DNA of 64,000 nucleotides. It comes from Sapientia aquatica. GTDB taxonomy: Bacteria > Pseudomonadota > Gammaproteobacteria > Burkholderiales > Burkholderiaceae_D. The notes beneath the pieces are model-generated. The model worked only from the letters and a program-made list of their open reading frames with translations. It did no database searches and had not been told where the DNA came from. The stretch covers positions 806,001 through 870,000 of the forward strand of contig NZ_SMYL01000001.1 in assembly GCF_004358105.1 (NCBI RefSeq), read 5' to 3'. Position numbers and translations under genes: made by a program. Positions 44,835 to 54,709 of the stretch are shown one piece after another (the first letter of the stretch is position 1; each line of letters opens with the position of its first letter).

Positions 44835-47800
44835 TTACGCCATTTTAGCAATTTGCTTGTCCACTTCATTGACTGCAACGTGAGCGCCAGAAATAAATAC
44901 GTACATCGCTGGAACCACAAACAACGTAAATAAAGTACCGATAGACAATCCAGTGAAAATCACCAAGCCCATCGCGTGACGTCCAGCCGCACCAGCACCG
45001 GATGCAATCACCAAAGGCAATACACCGAACACCATCGCCGCGGTAGTCATCAAGATTGGACGCAGACGTTCACCAGCAGCTTCTTCAATCGCAGCGCGCT
45101 TGTCTAAACCTTTTTTACGTAACTGGTTAGCAAACTCAACAATCAAAATACCGTGTTTACTAATCAAGCCCATCAGTGTTACTAGACCAACTTGAGTGTA
45201 AATATTGATGGACGAGAAGCCCCAGAAAATAAAGATGGTTGCACCAAACAATGCCAGCGGCACAGACACCAAAATCACGATTGGATCACGGAAGCTTTCA
45301 AATTGTGCGGCCAACGCCAAGAACACAATAATCACAGCAAACAACAATGTTCCAACGAAACCGCCAGATTCATTCATAAACTGACGCGATTGACCTGAGT
45401 AGTCAGCGCTGTAACCCGTTGGGGCCACTTCTTTCAACGCATCACGCATAATTTGCAGCGCTTCGCCTTGAGATACACCAGCCACACCGGAAATCGTTGC
45501 CGAATTCAGCTGTTGGAAGTGATTGACCGACTCAGGCACAACAGAAGTAGTGATATGCGCGATTGTGCTCGCAGGAATCATGTCACCAGCCGGTGTGCGG
45601 ATATGGAAATCCAATAAGTCATCGGGATTCAAACGATTAACTTGCAGCACCTGGGGGATAACTTTGTAAGAACGACCCGCAATCGAGAAATAGTTCACGT
45701 AACCACCACCCAACGCTGCACCAAGTGCTTGTCCAACGTCTTGCTGAGTCATGCCCAACGTTGCGATTTTATCGCGATCCACGACCAAGGTTGCTTGCGG
45801 CTTGTCGAGTTTCAAATCGTTATCGATAAAATAGAATTTGCCCGAAGCTTGAAGCTTAGCCATCACCTTTTGGGAAACTTCGTTCAAGTTAGCAAATGGC
45901 TCAGTCGTCGTAATCAAGAATTGAACTGGCAAGCCAGAGGATCCCGGTAATGCTGGGAATTGGAAGGCCACAACTTTTGCACCAGCCAATTTATTCCACT
46001 TAGCTTGCAAGTCTTGTTGAATCTCTTTGGCGCTGCGTGAGCGTTGATCCCAATCTTTCAGTAGCACACCGCCAATACCAGCATTGGTAGTCGGTACGCC
46101 AGTCAATTGGAACATCTGCTTATATTCAGGCATAGAATGAGCAACTTTGAAGACTTGGTCGGCATACACTTGCATTTGATCTGCAGTTGCCGTTGGCGCT
46201 CCAACAACTTGGGACAAGACAATACCTTGATCTTCTTCTGGCGCTAGTTCGGAAGTCGACATTTTGAACATCAACACCAAACAGCCGATCAAGATGACAC
46301 TCATCACAATCAAGACTGGCCAAGTATTTAAAATACTGTGCAGAACGCGCAGATAGCCGTGACGCACTTTTTCGAAAATGCGATCAATCAACATCACGAA
46401 TTTCCCCGAGTCTTGCTCAGGTTTAAAGAAGCGCGCGCACATCATTGGCGACAAGGTCAACGCGACGACGCCCGATACCGCCACCGAACCCGCCAGCGTG
46501 AAGGCAAATTCAGTAAACAATGCGCCAGTCAAGCCGCCTTGGAAACCAATCGGCACATATACGGCGATCAGAACAACTGTCATCGCCAAAATTGGACCGC
46601 CCAGTTCACGCGCCGCCAAAATGGAAGATTCAATTGGGGACTTGCCTTCCTTCATATGGCGGTCAACGTTTTCAACCACGATAATGGCGTCATCCACCAC
46701 CAACCCGATCGCTAATACTAATGCGAGCAAGGTCAACAGGTTGATTGAGTAGCCCAACATCAGCATCACGAAGAAAGTACCGATCAATGATAATGGCATC
46801 GCGATAACCGGGATCAACACCGCGCGGAAGCTACCTAAGAACAAGTAAATAACCACGGTCACGATCACCAAGGCTTCGACCAAAGTCTTAATCACTTCAG
46901 AGATCGAGGTATTAATAAACTCAGTCGAGTCGTACACAATCTTGCCGGTCAAACCGTGTGGCAATTCGTCTTGCAAACCTGGGAAAGCTTTACGAACGCG
47001 CTCGGCAACATTCAAAATGTTCGCTTCAGGTGCAACTTTAATACCGATAAAGACCGAACGAACGCCACTAAAGGCCACGTTGAAATCGTAATTCTCGGAA
47101 CCCAAGCTCACCGTGGCGATATCTTCCAGACGAACAATCGCGCCATTATTTTGCTTTACGGCGAGCTGTTTAAATTCTTCCACTGAGTGCAAATCGGTTC
47201 CTGCGGTCAGCGGAACAGTGACTGTCTGACCTTTGGATGCGCCCAATGCGGTCAAATAGTTATTGCTAGCTAATGCACCGCTCACATCCGCTGCAGTCAC
47301 GCCCATCGCTGCCATCTTGGACGAATCCAACCATGCGCGTAACGCGAAGGTACGAGCACCTAAGATCTCAGCGGTCTGAACACCGTCAATCGAATCAAGC
47401 TTAGGTTTAATGACCCGCAGCAAGAAGTCGGTAACGTTATTGGTCGGCAAAGTATCGCTGTAGAAACCCATGTACATCGCATCCGTGGTTTGACCGGTTT
47501 GCACGGTTAAAACAGGTTGCTGCGCTTGGGCTGGCAATTGGTTTTTCACCGCATTGACTTGGGTACTAATCTCGGTCAAAGCGCGGTTAGCGTCGTAATT
47601 CAAACGCAACGTTGCTGTAATAGTCGATACCCCGTTAGTGCTTGATGAGGATAAATAATCGATTCCTTGGGCCTGTGCGATGGAAGATTCCAACGGTTGG
47701 GTAATAAAACCAGCGACTGTTTGCGCATCCGCACCGTAGTACGTGGTCGAAATAGTGACGATCGCGTTTTGCGTTTTAGGATATTGATTGACTGGTAGCG

Positions 47801-47891
47801 AAAACAATGACTTCACACCGAGCACCACGATCAACAGGCTAACAACAATAGCCAAGACCGGGCGTCGGATAAAAAGATCGGTAAATTTCAT
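44835..47891 (-). CDS. RND multidrug efflux permease
   Basis: A 1018-residue inner membrane pump subunit with the RND layout: membrane segment, large periplasmic loop, five segments, repeated. The N-terminus MKFTDLFIRRPVLAIVVSLL is that of a heavy-drug (HAE-1) exporter; the proton relay Asp pair is in GLVVDDAIIVVENVDRH near residue 405. The protein works with the adaptor and the outer membrane channel encoded just upstream on the same strand. An AAGAGG ribosome site precedes the ATG. The drugs exported cannot be read from sequence. Confidence 0.93.
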   Translation of the reverse strand: MKFTDLFIRRPVLAIVVSLLIVVLGVKSLFSLPVNQYPKTQNAIVTISTTYYGADAQTVAGFITQPLESSIAQAQGIDYLSSSSTNGVSTITATLRLNYDANRALTEISTQVNAVKNQLPAQAQQPVLTVQTGQTTDAMYMGFYSDTLPTNNVTDFLLRVIKPKLDSIDGVQTAEILGARTFALRAWLDSSKMAAMGVTAADVSGALASNNYLTALGASKGQTVTVPLTAGTDLHSVEEFKQLAVKQNNGAIVRLEDIATVSLGSENYDFNVAFSGVRSVFIGIKVAPEANILNVAERVRKAFPGLQDELPHGLTGKIVYDSTEFINTSISEVIKTLVEALVIVTVVIYLFLGSFRAVLIPVIAMPLSLIGTFFVMLMLGYSINLLTLLALVLAIGLVVDDAIIVVENVDRHMKEGKSPIESSILAARELGGPILAMTVVLIAVYVPIGFQGGLTGALFTEFAFTLAGSVAVSGVVALTLSPMMCARFFKPEQDSGKFVMLIDRIFEKVRHGYLRVLHSILNTWPVLIVMSVILIGCLVLMFKMSTSELAPEEDQGIVLSQVVGAPTATADQMQVYADQVFKVAHSMPEYKQMFQLTGVPTTNAGIGGVLLKDWDQRSRSAKEIQQDLQAKWNKLAGAKVVAFQFPALPGSSGLPVQFLITTTEPFANLNEVSQKVMAKLQASGKFYFIDNDLKLDKPQATLVVDRDKIATLGMTQQDVGQALGAALGGGYVNYFSIAGRSYKVIPQVLQVNRLNPDDLLDFHIRTPAGDMIPASTIAHITTSVVPESVNHFQQLNSATISGVAGVSQGEALQIMRDALKEVAPTGYSADYSGQSRQFMNESGGFVGTLLFAVIIVFLALAAQFESFRDPIVILVSVPLALFGATIFIFWGFSSINIYTQVGLVTLMGLISKHGILIVEFANQLRKKGLDKRAAIEEAAGERLRPILMTTAAMVFGVLPLVIASGAGAAGRHAMGLVIFTGLSIGTLFTLFVVPAMYVFISGAHVAVNEVDKQIAKMA

Positions 47892-47902
47892 CGTATTACC
47901 TC

Positions 47903-49030
47903 TTAGTGTTCTTGAGGAGTTGGATTGGCATCGTTGGCCGGAGTCACCGAATTATCAACAATAATTTGCGTACCGTTTTTCAGCTTTAACTGACCGCTGG
48001 TAACGACTTCTTGACCAACTTCCAAGCCCTTGGTAATGGCCACTTGATCGCCGCGGGTCGCGCCAGTTTCAACGAATACTTGGCTCACAACTAACGTTGC
48101 ATTGCCTTTATCGTCTTTTTTGTCGCCCGCTTTGACTACAAACACCGTGGAACCATATGGATTAAAAGTGATGGCTGCTTGCGGCAAGGTAATGTAGTTT
48201 CCTTTTGTACCAACATCCAAACTCACGTTAGCAAACATGCCCGGCAATAATTGTTGCTTTTCGTTCGACAATTTTGCTTGCACTTGAACGTTGCGGCTGC
48301 TGGCGTCAATCACAGGATTAATAGCGTTGACCTTACCGATAAATTTCACGCCAGGGAAAGCGTCACTCGAAATGTTTAAGTTTTGGTTCACTTTCAACAT
48401 CGCGGTTTGTTTTTGCGGAACAAAGAAATTCACGTAGATTGGATCAACTGTTTGCAGGCTAACTAATTTGTCACCTGGATTAACGTATTGACCTGGATTG
48501 ACCGCTGTAATGCCTAGACGTCCAGAGAACGGCGCGCGAATTGTTTTCTTCGCGACCAATGCAGCTTGCTGCTCAGCTAAAGCGCGTTTGCTTTTTAAGT
48601 CAGCTTTATCGGCATCGACTTGCGCTTGGCTAACACCTTCAACCGCAAATTGAGCTTCGTCGCGCTTTAATACAACTGCTGCCAACTCGGCCGCGGCTTC
48701 CAAAGCGTGTAATTGAGCGATGTCAGAATCGGCATTCAATACAAACAATACGTCGTTCTTTTTAACGGTATCGCCTGATTTAAATTTGATTTCACGAACC
48801 AACCCAGCAATTTCGGAAGTGACGTCAACACCGCGGAATGGCGCAACTGTTCCCACTGAGGCCAACTGTGGTTGCCATTCAACCGAGGTTACCTTAGTTG
48901 TTGATACGGTTTGAGCGCCTTGCTTAGGGGCGTTAGCAATTAATTGCTTAATTTGCAGATATTTTCCAAATGCCAATCCAATAATCAACAATAGGACACA
49001 TCCCAGCATGATGAGCATACGCTTAGTCAT
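47903..49030 (-). CDS. RND periplasmic adaptor (membrane fusion protein)
   Basis: A 375-residue adaptor anchored by an N-terminal membrane helix (MLIMLGCVLLLIIGLAFGKY). A beta-barrel/lipoyl region (VTSEIAGLVREIKFKSGDTVKKNDVLFVL, core GLVREIKFKSGDTV), a helical hairpin (about 105-165) and the segment IRAPFSGRLGITAVNPGQYV follow. GGGGAAG precedes the ATG. It bridges the RND permease (12 bases downstream) and the outer membrane channel (88 bases upstream). Confidence 0.92.
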   Translation of the reverse strand: MTKRMLIMLGCVLLLIIGLAFGKYLQIKQLIANAPKQGAQTVSTTKVTSVEWQPQLASVGTVAPFRGVDVTSEIAGLVREIKFKSGDTVKKNDVLFVLNADSDIAQLHALEAAAELAAVVLKRDEAQFAVEGVSQAQVDADKADLKSKRALAEQQAALVAKKTIRAPFSGRLGITAVNPGQYVNPGDKLVSLQTVDPIYVNFFVPQKQTAMLKVNQNLNISSDAFPGVKFIGKVNAINPVIDASSRNVQVQAKLSNEKQQLLPGMFANVSLDVGTKGNYITLPQAAITFNPYGSTVFVVKAGDKKDDKGNATLVVSQVFVETGATRGDQVAITKGLEVGQEVVTSGQLKLKNGTQIIVDNSVTPANDANPTPQEH

Positions 49031-49118
49031 GAATACTTCCCCTTACGTTTCAATGTTCAAAAATAAAATGATTTCTAAAAGTACGATTTACTATTTAAGT
49101 CTGTTCTACTGCAGATAC

Positions 49119-50651
49119 TCACTCATTTTTAACCGAGATATCTTTCAATTCAGGACGATTCCACCAGCCACCGCCCAAGGATTGAAACAAGGCTGCAGTA
49201 TCGGCGTAACGCGCTGCTTGCGCTTGAATCAGAGCAATCTTGGCGCTTTGATAGGTGCGTTTCGCGTCGAGCAAAGCCAGTGAGCTGACAGCACCAAGTT
49301 TGTACTGCTGCGTTGTTAACTCTAAAGTTTGTTTTGCGGTGGACTCGACTTCGACCTGTTGTTTCAACGTTTTGGCATCGAATTCAAGTGCTTGCAAGCT
49401 ATCTGCTACGCTTTGGAAAGCCGATAACACCGTCGAACGATATTGCGCATCGGCTTGATCATAGGCGGCAACTGCTGCACGTTTTTTGGCGGATAGCGCA
49501 CCAGCATTGAAGATCGGTTGCGTAATACCGGCGCCGATGTTCCACAAATTCCAGTCTTTGCTGAACAGTTGACTTGCTTTGGTCGCAGCGGAGCCGTAAC
49601 TCGCGGTCAGATTGATTTGCGGATATTGTGCGGCGGTAGCAACCCCGACCTCAGCACTAGCTTGATGCAGCAAGGCCTCATTGGCGCGGATATCAGGCCG
49701 TTGGCGCACTAACGCTGATGGGATGGATAATGGCAAGTCTTGCGGCAACTGCAGGGATTCCAGCTTAAACTCTGGCAGGCCAGCATCGCTAGGTAGGCGA
49801 CCAGCATACACTGCTAATTGGTTACGAGTTTGCTCCAATGATTTCTCAAGTGCCGGCAAACTAGCGCGAGTTTGGGCAACCAAGTTGCGTTGCGCTAAAG
49901 CGCTGGCTTTGGGAATCGCACCAATCGCTAATTGACGCTCAATTACATTTAATTGCTGCGTTTGGTAGTCCAGAATTTCTTGAGTGGCTTTGATTTGTTC
50001 TCGAATCGAAGCTTCTCTAACAGCGGTTGTCACCAAGTTAGAAGTCAGTGTCAAATACACTGCCTCAACTTGAAAGTGTTGGTAATCAACTGCAGCTTGC
50101 GCGCCCTCTAACGCACGTTTATTCGCACCGAACAAATCTATCGTGTAAGACACATTCACCGACGCGTTATACAGAGTGTATAACTGCCCCCCAGGAACAC
50201 CGGTCGAAACGGCAGATGCCTGATTGCGGCTTGCTCCTAATGTTCCATTTACGGATGGGAAGATTGTATTGCCGTATTGAGCGTTGTAGTTTTCTTGAGC
50301 TTGACGCAAGGCGGCTTGCGCGGACGCTAAATTAGGGCTTTGCTCTAAGGCCGATCGGATTAACTGATCAAGCTCGCTTGAGTGAAAAATCGTCCACCAC
50401 TGCGCTGGAATATCTTGCCCAACATTAATTTTTTGCGCCGCACCAGCCACATTGTCAGCGGAGACAGTTTGCGTTGCCGTAGGTGTCGAAGTGTAGGCTG
50501 CAGTATCTGATTTTGCTGGCTGTACAGGTGCTTTAAAGTCAGGGCCAACCGCGCAAGCACTTAACAGCAGGCTGATCGACATCGCTAAGACGGTCTGATT
50601 TAACCCAGATGGTACGGAATTAATTAAGGGAAGTTGCATCATTTTTTTCAC
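49119..50651 (-). CDS. RND outer membrane channel lipoprotein (NodT/OprM family)
   Basis: A 510-residue TolC-like protein. A lipobox LLSACAVGPDF near residue 33 marks lipidation; two OEP repeats follow (SELDQLIRSALEQSPNLASAQAALRQAQ in part, and DIRANEALLHQASAEVGVATAAQYPQI in part). The start is a GTG at 50651 because AGGAG lies seven bases upstream; an in-frame ATG three codons later is possible. It is the first gene of the tripartite operon, with operator-like repeats and a -10 element upstream. Confidence 0.92.
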   Translation of the reverse strand: MKKMMQLPLINSVPSGLNQTVLAMSISLLLSACAVGPDFKAPVQPAKSDTAAYTSTPTATQTVSADNVAGAAQKINVGQDIPAQWWTIFHSSELDQLIRSALEQSPNLASAQAALRQAQENYNAQYGNTIFPSVNGTLGASRNQASAVSTGVPGGQLYTLYNASVNVSYTIDLFGANKRALEGAQAAVDYQHFQVEAVYLTLTSNLVTTAVREASIREQIKATQEILDYQTQQLNVIERQLAIGAIPKASALAQRNLVAQTRASLPALEKSLEQTRNQLAVYAGRLPSDAGLPEFKLESLQLPQDLPLSIPSALVRQRPDIRANEALLHQASAEVGVATAAQYPQINLTASYGSAATKASQLFSKDWNLWNIGAGITQPIFNAGALSAKKRAAVAAYDQADAQYRSTVLSAFQSVADSLQALEFDAKTLKQQVEVESTAKQTLELTTQQYKLGAVSSLALLDAKRTYQSAKIALIQAQAARYADTAALFQSLGGGWWNRPELKDISVKNE

Positions 50652-50677
50652 TGATATGCTCCTGATGATTGCTTAAT

Positions 50678-50693
50678 TGACTATAAAGTCAGG
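50678..50693. promoter_or_regulatory. Operator-like repeat, copy 1
   Basis: TGACTATAAAGTCAGG; with copy 2 it defines TGACNNNAAAGTCAGG. TGACT and AGTCA form an inverted repeat with four bases between the arms, the shape of a dimeric repressor site. It lies just upstream of the GTG start of the outer membrane channel gene. Confidence 0.45.
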
Positions 50694-50796
50694 TAAAGGT
50701 AATGCGCTACAGCCCACTTCAAGGTGCAACAAATTCGGATTACTGGGGGGAGATTTTGACGCTTAAATGACGCTAGAAACCAAACAAAAAAATAAA

Positions 50797-50812
50797 TGAC
50801 CCAAAAGTCAGG
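50797..50812. promoter_or_regulatory. Operator-like repeat, copy 2, at the predicted RND transcription start
   Basis: TGACCCAAAAGTCAGG, identical to copy 1 at 13 of 16 positions and in the same orientation. On the minus strand it begins about five bases after the TATAAT hexamer, where a bound repressor would cover the start of transcription. Confidence 0.5.
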
Positions 50813-50817
50813 AGCGC

Positions 50818-50823
50818 ATTATA
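50818..50823 (-). promoter_or_regulatory. -10 element of the RND operon promoter
   Basis: A perfect TATAAT on the minus strand in GCGGTATAATGCGC. The -35 region is weak and A-rich. Placement against copy 2 of the operator-like repeat supports its use. Confidence 0.45.
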
Positions 50824-50983
50824 CCGCTTTTTTAAAACAGGGTTTATTTTTATTAAAATAACGAAAACAGAGCAAAATAGCGCCCTCAAGAACTGTTAAT
50901 TAAAGCAGAAACAAGAACAATGTACTAGAAAAATAGTGCGCCGCATCAATTAAAAATTGTTAATTCCGCGCCAATCACTCGCC

Positions 50984-52870
50984 CTACTGCCATCGTCCGC
51001 GTAACTGTTCTACTTGTTGTTTCAGATAGTCAGGCTTGGCTGTTTCTGACGGAACCGGTTCTCCCACCACCAATTCCAAGCGAGAAAATAAACCGCGGCG
51101 GAAGGCTCGTTCAAATGGATTATCGTTGCTCCGACTATAAATACTTCCCCATAATCCGCGCAACGCCATAGGAATCACTGGCACTGGCGTTCGTTCTAAA
51201 ATGGTTTGAACGCCAGCCTTGAACGCATTAATCTCGCCATTTTGGGTCAGCTTTCCTTCAGGGAAAATACAAACCAGTTCGCCCTCATGCAATGCCTTGG
51301 CTATATCGACAAACGCATGCTCCATCACCCAAGGATCTTGCTTGGCGGATGAAATCGGAATTGCTTTGGCTGTTCTAAAAATCCACGAGAACAATGGAAT
51401 GTTAAAAATCCGATTATCCATCACAAAGCGAATTGGGCGCGGTGCGTAAGCGGCAATGACTAAAGCATCCAAATAGCTCACATGGTTACACACCAACACC
51501 GCTGGACCTTCCGAAGGAATGCGTTCGATGTTAATGCCGCGGACACGATGGATGGTATGGATTAACAGCCAGACTAAAAAACGCATTAGGAACTCGGGTA
51601 CCAAACTAAATATATACATTGCAACCAGCGCGTTTAAGCATGCGGTCACCAAAAAAATCTGTGGAATACTCAAACCAGATTTCAGCATCACCATGGCAGA
51701 CAAGGCGGCGACCACCATAAACAACGAGTTCAGAATATTCATCCCCGCAATGGTGCGGGACATGTGTGTTGGATCACAGCGAGTTTGGATCAGGGCAAAC
51801 AGCGGAACAATATATAAACCACCAAAGATTCCAAGGCCAACAATCGCTCCTAAAATCAACCAACTGCCCTGCTGCTCCAAGAATTTCCCAGCATCGACGC
51901 TGGCGGTAGCAACGTAATGACCGCTAGCAAAGTACAGCAGAATGCCGAATAAAGTTAAGCCGAACGAACCAAACGGCACTAAACCGATTTCAACTTTGTG
52001 GCCCGAAAGTCGCTCGCAAAGCAATGAACCAGCCCCGATTCCCACCGAAAATATCGCTAGTAGCAACACAAAAACACTATGATCGCCATGCAAGTACTCT
52101 TTGGCGTATTGAGGAAATTGCGCAAGAACAATCGCGCCATAAAACCAGAACCACGAATTACCCAGCAGGGATAAGAACACTGTGCGATTTTGGCGCGAGA
52201 AACGAATATTGCGTATGGTTTCGCTGAACGGATTCCAATTCATTTCCAAATCCGGCACCGGCGCTGGAGATGGGGGAATGCGCCAACTCACAACGCAGCC
52301 TAAAACCGCGATTCCGATGGTACCAAGCGCCACTAAATGGATGCCCCAAGGTTTGTGCACGACCAAGAGCGCGCCGATAATTTCGCCTAATAAGATACCG
52401 ACGAAAGTACCCATCTCAACAATCCCGTTACCGCCAATGAGTTCATCCGTCTTTAAATGCTGCGGCAAATAGGCGTATTTCATTGGCCCGAACAAGGTGG
52501 AATGCAATCCCATCCCAGCCACGGCGGCGATTAGCAGCCACAACTGATGATTAAACCAGCCCAAAGCGGCCACGCTCATAATGAAAATCTCTAACAATTT
52601 GACCGCGCGCGCGAGCTTACCTTTTTCAACTTTGTCCGCGATTTGGCCTGCGGATGCCGAAAATAATAGGAAAGGTAGGATGAATAAGCCGGGAATTAGA
52701 TTGTTGAGTAGCCCGATATTCATATCGGTCCAATTCAAGGCATCGAAGGTCAGAATGGTTAATAAGGCGGTTTTAAATACGTTATCGTTGAGTGCGCCAA
52801 GAAATTGAGTCCAAAAAAATGGGGCGAAACGGCGTTGCAGGAGCAATGAGAATTGGCTGGTTGGTTTCAT
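50984..52870 (-). CDS. MFS transporter fused to 1-acylglycerol-phosphate acyltransferase (LplT-PlsC type)
   Basis: A 628-residue two-domain protein. Residues about 1-420 form a twelve-segment MFS transporter like LplT (FFWTQFLGALNDNVFKTALL, core GALNDNVFK; STLFGPMKYAYLPQHL). Residues about 440-628 are a PlsC acyltransferase with the NHVSYLD (HX4D) motif and the FPEGKLT motif. In E. coli lplT and aas are separate and import then reacylate lysophospholipids; here the fusion would do both. The ATG at 52870 starts MKPTSQFSLLLQRRFAPFF; the open frame upstream is not conserved-looking. Confidence 0.86.
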   Translation of the reverse strand: MKPTSQFSLLLQRRFAPFFWTQFLGALNDNVFKTALLTILTFDALNWTDMNIGLLNNLIPGLFILPFLLFSASAGQIADKVEKGKLARAVKLLEIFIMSVAALGWFNHQLWLLIAAVAGMGLHSTLFGPMKYAYLPQHLKTDELIGGNGIVEMGTFVGILLGEIIGALLVVHKPWGIHLVALGTIGIAVLGCVVSWRIPPSPAPVPDLEMNWNPFSETIRNIRFSRQNRTVFLSLLGNSWFWFYGAIVLAQFPQYAKEYLHGDHSVFVLLLAIFSVGIGAGSLLCERLSGHKVEIGLVPFGSFGLTLFGILLYFASGHYVATASVDAGKFLEQQGSWLILGAIVGLGIFGGLYIVPLFALIQTRCDPTHMSRTIAGMNILNSLFMVVAALSAMVMLKSGLSIPQIFLVTACLNALVAMYIFSLVPEFLMRFLVWLLIHTIHRVRGINIERIPSEGPAVLVCNHVSYLDALVIAAYAPRPIRFVMDNRIFNIPLFSWIFRTAKAIPISSAKQDPWVMEHAFVDIAKALHEGELVCIFPEGKLTQNGEINAFKAGVQTILERTPVPVIPMALRGLWGSIYSRSNDNPFERAFRRGLFSRLELVVGEPVPSETAKPDYLKQQVEQLRGRWQ

Positions 52871-53142
52871 TTTGGAATCAAAATCAATGGAATTCTGGAA
52901 ATATACATCAACATCCACCGACTTTGTTGCGTTTGCAATCCCAATCAAAAAATTATTGTTGCACGATATTTGTAACACCCAAGGATTGGAACTAGGGTTT
53001 AATGCAGTTCTTTGGAGCGACAGTCATAATCAACTACCGGAATTACCGCCAAGTACGTTTTTTTAAAAATGGCTGGCAAAATGCATTACTATTACGCGTG
53101 TTTTTAGCCGTGTTCTCATTTTCTTTCACAAACTAATTACCT

Positions 53143-53637
53143 ATGAATCTATTTAACTCGCCAATGTTACGAACTTCCCTGATGCTGTTGTTATTTACTG
53201 CCGTTGGGATTTGTGCCGCTCAAAATGCGCCAACGGAGCCTGCCGCAACGTCAGCAGCCGAGCCAATCACCGTCGCGAATGCACCGGCCAAGATAACGTC
53301 ATTAATCAAAATCGATAACAAGATCGGGACGGGTGCTGAAGCCTCGCCTGGGCTTTATTTGGATGTCAACTACACCGGCTGGTTATATGACCCGAAAAAG
53401 CCCGATAAACGTGGCAGTAAATTCGACAGCTCGATTGATTCCGGCAGACCGCTCACCTTCCAATTAGATGCCCGCACGGTAATTCGCGGCTGGGATCTTG
53501 GCATCAAAGGGATGAAAGTCGGCGGACAACGCACTCTGATTATTCCGGGCTATTTGGCTTATGGCGTTAAGGGAAGCAACTCGATTCCACCGAATGCGAC
53601 ATTGATTTTTGATGTTGAATTGGTTGACGTTAAATAG
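53143..53637 (+). CDS. Secreted FKBP-type peptidyl-prolyl isomerase
   Basis: A 164-residue periplasmic isomerase. A signal peptide (about 1-25, ending CAA-QN), an Ala/Pro/Thr linker and an FKBP domain follow: VNYTGWLYDP, GSKFDSSIDSGRPLTFQLDARTVIRGWDLGIKGMKVGGQRTLIIP (core VIRGWDLGIKGMKVGG), YGVKGSNSIPPNATLIFDVELVD. All are FK506-binding pocket segments. It is a single gene with a terminator, divergent from the LplT-PlsC gene across a 272-base gap in which I see no gene. Confidence 0.9.
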   Translation: MNLFNSPMLRTSLMLLLFTAVGICAAQNAPTEPAATSAAEPITVANAPAKITSLIKIDNKIGTGAEASPGLYLDVNYTGWLYDPKKPDKRGSKFDSSIDSGRPLTFQLDARTVIRGWDLGIKGMKVGGQRTLIIPGYLAYGVKGSNSIPPNATLIFDVELVDVK

Positions 53638-53660
53638 TTAATCCGACCAAATCTGAGTCA

Positions 53661-53700
53661 AAATAAAAGGGAGAGTTATTACAACTCTCCCTTTTGCTAT
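53661..53700. terminator. Bidirectional terminator between FKBP gene and cheV
   Basis: AAAAGGGAGAGTT (53665-53677) and AACTCTCCCTTTT (53683-53695) form a perfect 13-bp stem with a 5-base loop. A- and T-tracts lie within the stem ends. Confidence 0.88.
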
Positions 53701-53731
53701 TTCTTCCCTCTACTTCACCCTACTTCATCAT

Positions 53732-54709
53732 TTAGCTCAGACTCAACTTTAGCTTTGCGTCTGCCAACACTCGGCGGATGGTCGAGGCTAACTCTTCGGC
53801 CACAAACTTGGCTACATAAGCGTCCGCTCCGACGTTTTTCACGTGCTCTTCATTGGTAGAACCAGTCAACGAGGAGTGAATAACGACCGGCAACGATTGG
53901 AATCGGGTGTCATGCTTGATTTTTCTGGTTAAGGTAAAACCGTCCATTTCTGGCATTTCCAAATCGGTCAACACCAAAGCAACTTTGTCATGGATTGTTT
54001 TACCTTGCGCTTCGACTTCGTTTGAGAGCGCTTGGAGCTTTTCCCAGCATTCTTTACCGGTTTTGGTCATGATGAATGGTGCGCCCATGGCTGTCAGGCC
54101 GCGCTCAATCAACGTACGCGCCATATGCGAATCGTCGGCGGCGAGGATCACGGTTCCAGGGGGCAACAATAACGAGGGGCCAACCGTTTTTGCATCGATT
54201 TCTGGTTCTTCGGGTTGGATTGAACGCAGGATTTGCTCCACGTCCAACACTTGCGCCAAGCGTGTATTGGCAATATCACCGTCCAAACGAGCAATGCTGG
54301 TGACCATGCCAGCCACGGAGCTGGATTCAGCGGACAAAACTTGGCCCCAATCCAAGCGCACAATTTCTTCCACCGATTCCACCGCAAAGCCTTGGGTCGA
54401 GCGCGCATACTCGGTGACCAGCAAGATATTCAATCCAGTACTAGGAACGCATCCCACCACGCCAGGAAGATCAATAACAGGAATGATTTGCCCACGCAGG
54501 TTAACTACGCCCAGCATGTGATCGACTGCACCTGCGACTTCGGTGATGCTGGGCATGGCCACAATTTCACGGACTTTAAATACATTAATTCCGAATAACT
54601 CAGAATGTTGTGTTTGTTTGGCAATGCCTAAGCGAAACAACAATAATTCAAACTTGTTTGATGCTGTTAGATTCGTGCGTTCGTCAATTTCTTGCTGAAT
54701 TGAACTCAT
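53732..54709 (-). CDS. cheV: Chemotaxis coupling protein CheV
   Basis: A 325-residue fusion of a CheW domain (about 20-165: GINVFKVREIVAMP, MLGVVNLRGQIIPVIDLPG) and a response-regulator receiver (about 185-315: LAADDSHMARTL, the phosphoacceptor in VLTDLEMPEMDGFTL and HSSLTG for the switch region). CheV couples receptors to CheA and tunes the array by phosphorylation. GGAGG lies 4-8 bases before the ATG, a strong ribosome site. It is far from cheZA in this window and is transcribed alone. The lysine of the receiver is in YVAKF. Confidence 0.93.
   Translation of the reverse strand: MSSIQQEIDERTNLTASNKFELLLFRLGIAKQTQHSELFGINVFKVREIVAMPSITEVAGAVDHMLGVVNLRGQIIPVIDLPGVVGCVPSTGLNILLVTEYARSTQGFAVESVEEIVRLDWGQVLSAESSSVAGMVTSIARLDGDIANTRLAQVLDVEQILRSIQPEEPEIDAKTVGPSLLLPPGTVILAADDSHMARTLIERGLTAMGAPFIMTKTGKECWEKLQALSNEVEAQGKTIHDKVALVLTDLEMPEMDGFTLTRKIKHDTRFQSLPVVIHSSLTGSTNEEHVKNVGADAYVAKFVAEELASTIRRVLADAKLKLSLS

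Larger units (their letters stand above)
50652..50983 (-). other. Control region of the RND efflux operon
   Basis: This gap of 332 bases holds two copies of an operator-like repeat (50678-50693 and 50797-50812) and a minus-strand -10 hexamer (50818-50823). No gene is supported inside. The first copy lies about 30 bases before the first start codon, the second at the predicted start of transcription. The leader would be about 160 bases long. The remaining bases 50824-50983 are AT-rich with no further structure seen. Confidence 0.5.
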
